This document shows, in pieces, positions 5,050-5,186 of a stretch of 5,186 bases of DNA. A program made the translations under genes and the position numbers. How positions within the stretch are numbered: position 1 is the stretch's first letter; each line of letters starts with the position of its first letter. The DNA comes from Thermoplasmata archaeon M9B1D (GTDB lineage: Archaea; Thermoplasmatota; E2; DHVEG-1): positions 1-5,186 of the forward strand of contig MUGC01000094.1 of NCBI GenBank assembly GCA_002900535.1. The letters are read 5' to 3'. The notes below the pieces were generated by a model. That model searched no databases. It saw nothing but the letters and a program-made list of their open reading frames with translations, and was not told the origin of the DNA.

Positions 5050-5186
5050 TTATTTCTTTTTTAGGTACGGTAAACCTGTTCTTTTATTTACACCAACTTT
5101 GTAACCATTTGGAAGTTCGCATGGTTTACCACTTTTTGGTGTTCTTTTACTAAAGAAATAAATTGTTTGGACTCTCCCACCTTTAA
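5050..5186 (-). CDS. Small basic conserved-looking protein, C-terminal part
   Basis: The last 44 codons of a minus-strand gene enter from the right edge and end at TAA (5050-5052). The peptide includes RVQTIYFFSKRTPKSGKPC and then GYKVGVNKRTGLPYLKKK. It is strongly basic, with a short aromatic strand (IYFF), one cysteine and a KKK end. The compact GVNKRTGLPYLK close resembles small uncharacterised prokaryotic proteins I have seen, but I cannot name a family or function. The reading is supported by the uninterrupted, compositionally protein-like frame and by the stem-loop immediately after the stop. The start lies outside the window. The terminator and a separate TATA box downstream suggest it is not in an operon with the NAD kinase-like gene. 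Confidence 0.65.
   Translation of the reverse strand, partial: KGGRVQTIYFFSKRTPKSGKPCELPNGYKVGVNKRTGLPYLKKK

Overview
The window looks like a piece of a low-GC archaeal genome, most likely euryarchaeal and possibly of the Thermoplasmata type. Three things point there. Archaeal-style TATA elements sit about 25 bases before the expected transcript starts. At least one gene appears to have a very short leader with no ribosome binding site. The gene content also fits: a COG3199-type ATP-NAD kinase-like protein, and a large secreted protein made of DUF11 and PKD modules with a C-terminal membrane anchor. The phylum is an inference from style, not from a marker gene.

Layout from left to right. The left edge holds the N-terminal third of a PLP-dependent glycine C-acetyltransferase / AONS-family enzyme on the minus strand. 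A very AT-rich divergent intergenic stretch follows, with a possible TATA element for each direction, two short palindromes and a hairpin followed by a T-tract. A previously uncalled small plus-strand ORF of 58 codons then starts at a GTG behind a strong Shine-Dalgarno sequence. After a 28-base gap comes the dominant gene: a 970-residue surface protein with a signal peptide, an unclassified beta-rich domain, four tandem DUF11 repeats, a polyglycine hinge, two PKD-like domains, a leucine-only membrane anchor and a basic tail. A bidirectional-type hairpin terminator separates it from the convergent minus-strand gene for a 380-residue ATP-NAD kinase-like protein. That gene has a clean TATA box. 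Upstream of it, at the right edge, are a strong stem-loop with a nine-T tail and the C-terminal 44 residues of a small basic minus-strand protein.

The genes do not form one obvious pathway. The small ORF and the surface protein could be co-transcribed. The two metabolic genes and the small basic protein look like separate units, each with its own signals. I see no mobile element, CRISPR array, tRNA or rRNA. The least ordinary parts are the small leader ORF, which carries a perfect palindrome beside an internal TATA-like element, and the mosaic relationship among the DUF11 repeats.
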